A program made the position numbers and the translations under genes. A model generated the notes under the pieces. It saw nothing but the letters and a program-made list of their open reading frames with translations, made no database searches and was not told the origin of the DNA. From Onchidella celtica (Eukaryota > Mollusca > Gastropoda > Systellommatophora > Onchidiidae), in contig OZ007579.1 of the NCBI GenBank assembly GCA_963931925.1, positions 42,387,197 through 42,451,196 of the forward strand: 64,000 bases of DNA, written 5' to 3'. Positions 58,151-64,000 of the stretch are shown piece by piece. How positions within the stretch are numbered: the stretch's first letter is position 1; each line of letters begins with the position of its first letter.

Positions 58151-58880
58151 GTTTAAGTAAAGATAGCCCATTTGTCCGTTTTCAGTTGAGCCGTAGATTA
58201 ATCACTTCTCTGTTCGTTGGTAGAGCTCATTGTTACCACTCGGAATTCATTTCTTTTTCACGTTTTGAGAACCTGGTTGGTCCTTGTGGCCAAACTACTC
58301 ACAATAGGATTTGGTTATTAATCTGTGGCCAATTTCAGAAAAAGCAATTGTGACATTGTCGCTAACGAAAAGTCTATTGTAGCTAGTTAGCTAGACTTAA
58401 TCCTTACAGCGGGGTGTCGGCAAACTTTACAGATCATTTTTTTTTTTTTGGTCCCATGCTCGTTCCTATTCTAGACGCTTCATTGTTAGTACTCACCTAG
58501 TATTGTGCGAAGCCTTACAATACAGTATGATATAATAATAGCCTATAGTGTAACCTGATGTAAGCTAGCAGAAGATGATTAGTTGGTTATCTAGTTTTTC
58601 CTTATGCTTTGCTTTCCTTGTGTTAGAGTTAAGCTTATCCTCCTTGGCTCCCTTACGGAGTCCCAAGGCGAGCAACCCACATGCCCACTCCAGATGGGAG
58701 TCTAGTCGCCACCAATGAGGCCAGGATATTGGGCACGTTGTCTCGTACTAGGGTGGCTTTGTTAATAAAAAGACCTATCCTAAGGATACAGAGATAGAGA
58801 GTGTTTTGTGTAAATGTGCGTTTCTTTATTGTTTCGTCTTTTAATTTCGTAAGTATAATGTCTTTCCAAAATGTGTCTGT
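58150..58880. other. No gene recognised
   Basis: Contains a poly-T run at 58,437-58,449 and a stretch at 58,640-58,750 that looks like part of a dispersed repeat, but I cannot name it. Confidence 0.5.
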
Positions 58881-58899
58881 GGTATTTCATGTGTGTAAA

Positions 58900-59065
58900 A
58901 GGCGGGGATCCCCGAGATGTCCGCTCTCAGACCCGCCGCGTGACGAAGCCACCCGCTTCTTGGAGTGGCGTCCCCTCGCGGCAGGTAGGGCGGGGGTAGA
59001 CCCTCTTACCTCGAGCTTTCCTCCTGAGGATCCTCCGTTGCCATATTTTAAATACTGGATACCAA
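58900..59065 (+). other. GC-rich island of unknown origin
   Basis: A CpG-rich stretch in AT-rich surroundings (GGCGTCCCCTCGCGGCAGGT and neighbours), open in one plus frame (58,801-59,088). It resembles sequence I associate with multicopy elements in molluscs, but I cannot name it. Confidence 0.35.
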
Positions 59066-59424
59066 ACCCAAATGCTTTGGCTTCATGACTTTTGGAATTA
59101 TATATAGTTTCTGTAGGAAGATGATTGTGTGATTGGTGGTGTTAAAATACTACATCAAGACAGAGATAGGGTGCAGTTGTTAGTTACTAACGAGACACGT
59201 GATCTTTTTCCCAAATAGCGTCTAATGAACAATCTACTCTATCTATATCTATTTCAGGCATAACCTAATAAATAAGCCAAGAAAACAAGGACATGTATAA
59301 TAATAGATACATACCTAACTGCCAGCCTTCACCAATGACAGTAGTGATTTCTCACTACATGTGTTTGCTGTGATTGATGCTTTATATAGGGATAATCCTA
59401 TTGGGGTGGGATATCTAAAGATTT

Positions 59425-61335
59425 CTAAGGTAAATCTATTTTTCTCAGTGAGATTTCTCTGTTGAATATGTCAATAAGTTTTGATTTTTTACCATACTTG
59501 AATTTGGAAATAGAGAGCTTGCCTATTAATACTATCATATTAATAAATGGTAGCAATTCCTTATGACAGTGTTTGTTTTTCTCTGTTAGTCCGAGCATAA
59601 CCACTTCTTCACTCAGAGATATATGTGTATTATAATGTATATTTACTCTGCCCTCAATGTCCTGCCACATTCTTTGTACATTTGTGCAGGTAAAAAAGAA
59701 ATGTTCTAAGAAGTCGGTGGTTCCACATTCTTCACAGTTTTTTGTATCTTTGATGCCCATTTTATTTAATAGAATATTTGTTGGATAAATATTATGCAGG
59801 ATTTTCCACTGCAAAGCCCTAAGTCTTGTTTCCTTTGTGCTATTATGGCAGATTTCTCAATTTTGTTCTGTCACTTGTATTCCATATTTGTTTTGCCAGA
59901 TGTTTTTAGTGTGGAAATCTTCTTCTGTATGCAGTAGTTCATAAAATATTTTTCTTGAAATGTGGTCAATCTCGGATCCTCTAAATTTTATTACTTTCAT
60001 CTGTTGCTGATTTATGTTTACTCCAACATTAAGTCCTCAAATCCTTAGAGCATTTGTAATAATATTATAGTCTAGGTAGTATCTTGGGCTGGTTCCACAT
60101 ACCTCCTGAAATGCTTCAAGGCTCATTAAGTTATGTCCCCTGAACTCTTAAAATGCCTTTCGAGATGCATTTCGGGAGAAATAGATGTTTGCTTTTGAAC
60201 GTGAAACTTTTATTGTTAAACAGGGTTAGTTCCAACTTTGGTTTTCTTCCCTTTCATTTACCTGAAGAGATATCCACGTCGACAACACTCTACGCCAGAA
60301 GGAGCTATCAATTAGGTCTATTCCGGTGAACAGCTTCGACGACACTGATCCTTCAAAGGCATATTTCCCGCCAAGGGGTTGCAGAAAGTGTAACGGAATC
60401 TCTTTCCATTCTTGATGTTCTGTAGATAGTAGCTTTTTTGCCCAATTCAGTATCATGGAATTCTGCATATTGGTGATGCAAATCATATTTAATCCTCCAT
60501 TGCTATACTTATTGCATAACACCTTACGTTTGACCTTTTCAAATGCTCTTTTATATGTATAGCGTTTTTTCCAAAGAAACCTGTAAAATATTTGTGTAAG
60601 TTTTTGAAGAGCTGTTACTGGGAGGGTTATGCTTTGCATGATATGAAGAAATTGGCAAATTCCGAATGTTTTAACAATATGAATTTTCCCCATTATTGAA
60701 AGATCTCGTTGTGACCATTTTCCAAATAGTTCCTGAACTTTGTGAATTCTTGGTAACCAGTTTTCCTCTATTTCGTCCTCTGACTTTTTAGCATTAAAAT
60801 ATATGCCTAGAATTTTTAGATTACCGTTACCTACTATTTCTATTCCACACTGATTCATATCTTCTCTTTCACCAGTACCGGGGATCAGAATTTTTGATTT
60901 TGTCTTGTTTAGTTTCAATCCAGAGAAGATTGAGAATTCTTTAATTCTAGATAATACTTTTCTATAGTCAATCCAGTCCCTTAGAAACATTGTAGTGTCA
61001 TCCGCGTATTGCTTTATTTTGATACTATGGGATGCGTTTGGGATACTGATTCCTTTGATATTTTCATCTTGTTTTATTTTCAAAGCAAAAATTTCTACGG
61101 CCAAAATGAAAACTAATGGCGATAGCGGACATCCTTGTCTTTCTCCTCTTTCCATATGGAAGACTGACGAGATGTATCCTGCATTCTTGACACATGCTAT
61201 TCTATTGGTCAGTAAAACCTGAATCCATTTGATAAAGTTGGTGCCAAATCCATACTTGGACAAAGCTCTTAGAATGAACTGTACATTTATTATGATTGCT
61301 CCCACCCCTTGTTCCATCAGATAGTCCGATCCCAA
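59425..61335 (-). pseudogene. Fossil L1/Tx1-like LINE ORF2, C-terminal half
   Basis: One minus frame runs from 61,335 to 59,425 with four in-frame stops (60,226-60,228, 60,148-60,150, 60,037-60,039, 59,857-59,859) and no frameshift. It begins inside the RT: MERGERQGCPLSPLVFILAV, then QYADDTTMFL (YADD box), SIFSGLKLNKTKSK, then the thumb/connection region FLWKKRYTYKRAFEKVKRKV and a C-terminal finger CEECGTTDFLEHFFFTC. It is a relative of the 1,340-5,765 element but a separate, older copy, and it supplies the C-terminal part that copy lacks. The 5' half is missing. Confidence 0.85.
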
Positions 61336-61344
61336 ACAAGTGGA

Positions 61345-61763
61345 CGAATACTGTATCTAAAACAAACAGAGAGCGCTGTAGACGATCTTTTTTGCCATCT
61401 GCAATTCGAAGTAGCAGTGTTTCCTTATGCTGTTGTTAGTTTTTCCTAATAGATTGTTCTTACAGTGTGTGGGTTTGTGTGTTTGTGTGTGTGTGAACAA
61501 TGTTCTTACTTGTTGGTAATGTTGTGTGGGCAATGTGCGTGTGTGTGCTATGCGTTAAAGACTTGTAGTTCTTAGATATTGTATTTGCTGTTGTACTGTT
61601 ACTGAATGCTGTGACAACAAATTTCCTGGAAACAGGATAATAAAGTCATATCTTATCTTATCTTATCTTATCTTATCTTATCTTATCTTATCTTATCTTA
61701 TCTTATCTTATCTTATCTTATCTTATCTTATCTTATCTTATCTTATCTTATCTTATCTTATTA
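61345..61763 (+). mobile_element. 3' end of a CR1/L2-like LINE with TCTTA tail
   Basis: A plus frame reads TNRERCRRSFLPSAIR (61,361-61,407), the conserved last motif of CR1/L2-type ORF2. A 3' untranslated region follows, ending GACAACAAATTTCCTGGAAA and GGATAATAAAGTC, and then about 22 TCTTA repeats (61,650-61,761). Such short-repeat tails are typical of these LINEs. It is severely 5' truncated and abuts the fossil ORF2 head to head. Confidence 0.75.
61650..61761 (+). repeat. (TCTTA)n
   Basis: About 22 perfect pentamers forming the tail of the preceding LINE. Confidence 0.97.
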
Positions 61764-61764
61764 T

Positions 61765-62035
61765 GCCCCGGCAGCGGCCTTGTTCGGCCTGCTCTTCTTG
61801 ACTTTCAACAGCCAAGGTACCTTTAACGTGCTCAGTGTGCACACGAGCCTTCCGAATTTTTCGTCCTTATCCGAGAAGACTAGTTGCTCGATCCTACCTG
61901 CCATAGGATCAGGGACGGGAATGTTTGCAAAAACAAAATTCTAACATGCTTACATGCCTGCACCGACCAGGGATCGAACCCGGTACCTTCGGCATGAGAG
62001 GGAGCGCCTTGCCTCTAGACACCAACTTGTCCCTC
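61765..62035 (-). mobile_element. tRNA-derived SINE, third copy, best-preserved head
   Basis: On the minus strand: GGACAAGTTGGTGTCTAGAG (A box), GCGCTCCCTCTCATGCCGAA, GGTACCGGGTTCGATCCC (B box), GCAGGCATGTAAGCATG, then the shared body. It shows the uninterrupted head that the Harbinger element splits at 5,977. Confidence 0.8.
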
Positions 62036-64000
62036 TATTAGAAATCGGTTGTGAGTAAATTATTAACAGCCTATGACAATTTATGCAGGTTTTTATGACC
62101 TTTGCTTGGTATCTGGAAAAGGTTCATGGTGCATGAGATATGCAGATAAATTATTTAACCTAGCGAATATTAAACTTTTTGCTGGTGTTGTTATTCCTGT
62201 TTTCGATGTAGCAAGTTTACTTAGCGTTGTTATGACCTTTTATTTGTGTTTAAAAAAGGGCTCTACAGCATCAGCTATTCAGGTTAAACTTCCAGCCTAA
62301 GATGCATCGAACATTTTGATATTGGTGTTGTAGTTTTTTGGAGCTATGATTCATGTTAGATTTTTGTTTAATGGTCTTTTGCTGATATGTCTCCAAACCC
62401 CCCCCCCCCCCCAAAAACCGGTCTGCATCAGACAAATATAGATATCTCGCTTAGGAAGTATTAAACTTTTATTGTTGTTTTTGGCCGTTACAGTATAACT
62501 CTTGATGATCTTTCGCTGGTTGAAAAAAAAAAAAAAGGAGCGGGGTCCCTGGAGCTTGAGATACGCGAAGTTTTAGCTTAGGAAATAATATAGTAAAGTT
62601 TTTATTGCTGAGGTTTGTTTATGGTGAAACCAAATGATAGGCATGGTTCATCATTCCCATTCGTTATACACTCAACCTCACGACAGTGTGAGCTTTTTGT
62701 CCAGTGGATGCTGCCTACACTAACAAGCTGATCACACAGACAGACATGCACTCTTTTAACAATAGTGTGGGCTCTCTAAATATAATTACGTCATTTCATA
62801 ACCAACAGAATTCAAATACCCTAGCATGATACAAGCATGATGCTGGGGTACCTCAATAAAGCGGACCAGACAGCAGGTCTACCGACAGTATTAATTGTGG
62901 TTCAAGGAAAATGGTCTGTGGGAATTTCACCAGTGGTACTTCAAGATGATAGTCTGTCTGTACTCAGAAAGTCAAACAAGGCTGTTCTAAAAATGTGTGA
63001 TGCTTGAGTGTTTCTAGTTGATAAAAGTTAGATAGTGATTGAGGCCTCAGAAATAAAGATATTGAAAACATAAAATTAACGTAAGACTTTTTTCTTGTTG
63101 CATTGTTGTTTTTTTTTCCCACAAACATTAACACATTGAACAATGGAGAAAACGGCCGTGTATATTATTTCTCCTTGTTTATCATCGAACAAAAACTATA
63201 TGGTGGTGTGGATGTCTGAAACAACATCAGAAACGAAGATTTGGGAGAGAACAAAAGGAGAAAGAAAAGAAAAGAGAAGAATAAGAAGAGGAAGGAAGAG
63301 AAGATAGCTCAGGAAAAATGACAAGGATGAATAATGCAATGCCAATATGAAATTGTCCCAGTGGGCACATCAATCAGTTTAGACTGTCAATGCCTTCAGT
63401 GCAATACCAGCATGTCAGTGTGGTCACAGACGTCAGTCTAGCACCAGTGCGCATTTATTCTCTTGTTCAGCACTGGAATGTACGAGAAAAAAAAAAACCG
63501 TTCTTTTCCACACTGCTGAACATCAAGTGGGTGGTTGGTCTATACTTCTGGTGGGGTCTCATTCTGTCATATCATTCTGTTACATTTGTCTTGCTTTTAC
63601 CTTCCACGGTATGATGGGCTTATCGAGTCGACCTGCTATCTTTAAAGTTTAACTCAATTTTAACATCAATTTCGGTTTTTAAATATATACTTCATGTTTT
63701 GAATGAAAATTAAAAAAAAACAGCTTTCTTTCGTCGTAGAATTCTACCAGCAATGAATAGCAGAAAAGAGTGCATATCAGTTGGAAGTCGAAGAAGAGCA
63801 GGCCTCCAGGGCAAAATTTAGAAAAGAAAAAGGAAAACTGATCCCTACCACCTTTCCATCCCCATCCCCCACCCCACCTCCACCCCACACACAAAAAAGA
63901 AAAACCGCCGAGCGGCGCTGCACTGTGGTGACGACGGGCCTCCTCCAGTAATTGTATCTGGACTTCAATGACACTAAGGCAAATTTCTCCAATGGGATCA
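62035..64000. other. No gene recognised
   Basis: AT-rich sequence with poly-C at 62,397-62,412, poly-A at 62,524-62,537 and several short frames (for example 62,073-62,300 and 63,390-63,614) without domain similarity that I can see. Confidence 0.55.

Overview
The window is eukaryotic nuclear DNA. It has spliced genes with GT-AG introns, dense microsatellites, and RTE, L1/Tx1-like and CR1-like LINEs, tRNA-derived SINEs, a PIF/Harbinger DNA transposon and a Ty3/Gypsy-type LTR element. There are no operons or ribosome-binding sites. This repeat mix, together with the somatomedin B and PIN/CXC-type genes, suggests a marine invertebrate, most likely a gastropod mollusc; the taxon is inference.

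Layout. 1-1,340: 5' part of an RTE-type LINE (minus). 1,340-5,765: an almost complete L1/Tx1-like LINE (minus), truncated at its 3' end where the RTE element begins. 5,765-27,650: a large, diverged inverted duplication. Arm 1 is about 5,765-16,970, arm 2 about 20,870-27,650, with a 3.9 kb spacer. Arm 1 was later invaded by a tRNA-derived SINE that itself carries a complete PIF/Harbinger transposon (5,977-9,749), by a 37-bp minisatellite and by two smaller insertions. Arm 2 carries a 1.3 kb solo LTR and a 7-bp minisatellite. Each arm often shows the pre-insertion site of the other.

The arms hold two divergent copies of a small gene: a TATA promoter, an untranslated first exon, an exon for one membrane-spanning segment, and an exon opening an Smr (LDLHG) domain. 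Only the arm-2 copy goes on, outside the arm, to the second half of the Smr domain (29,897-30,014) and a possible last exon (32,246-32,297). Splice phases agree throughout. It predicts a membrane-anchored Smr protein of about 152 residues, the most interesting host gene here. The arm-1 copy is cut off inside the Smr domain by the duplication breakpoint.

32,880-34,151: decayed copy of a multicopy PIN-like/CXC-type gene. 35,945-43,080: a 77-bp tandem array split by a young LTR retrotransposon (36,096-42,720) with near-identical LTRs, an exact tRNA-Pro-type primer site, and integrase ahead of reverse transcriptase (the Gmr1-type order); a small deletion breaks its RNase H. 43,080-49,900: mostly featureless AT-rich sequence. 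49,905-51,860: an LTR-end fragment and a foldback structure with inverted minisatellite arms. 54,150-55,000: SINE tail and CR1/Rex1-like LINE remnant. 55,235-57,073: a secreted somatomedin B protein gene (minus) broken by one in-frame TAG. 57,842-58,150: MITE-like inverted repeat. 59,425-62,035: a fossil L1/Tx1-like ORF2, a CR1-like LINE 3' end with a TCTTA tail, and a third SINE. 62,035-64,000: nothing recognised.
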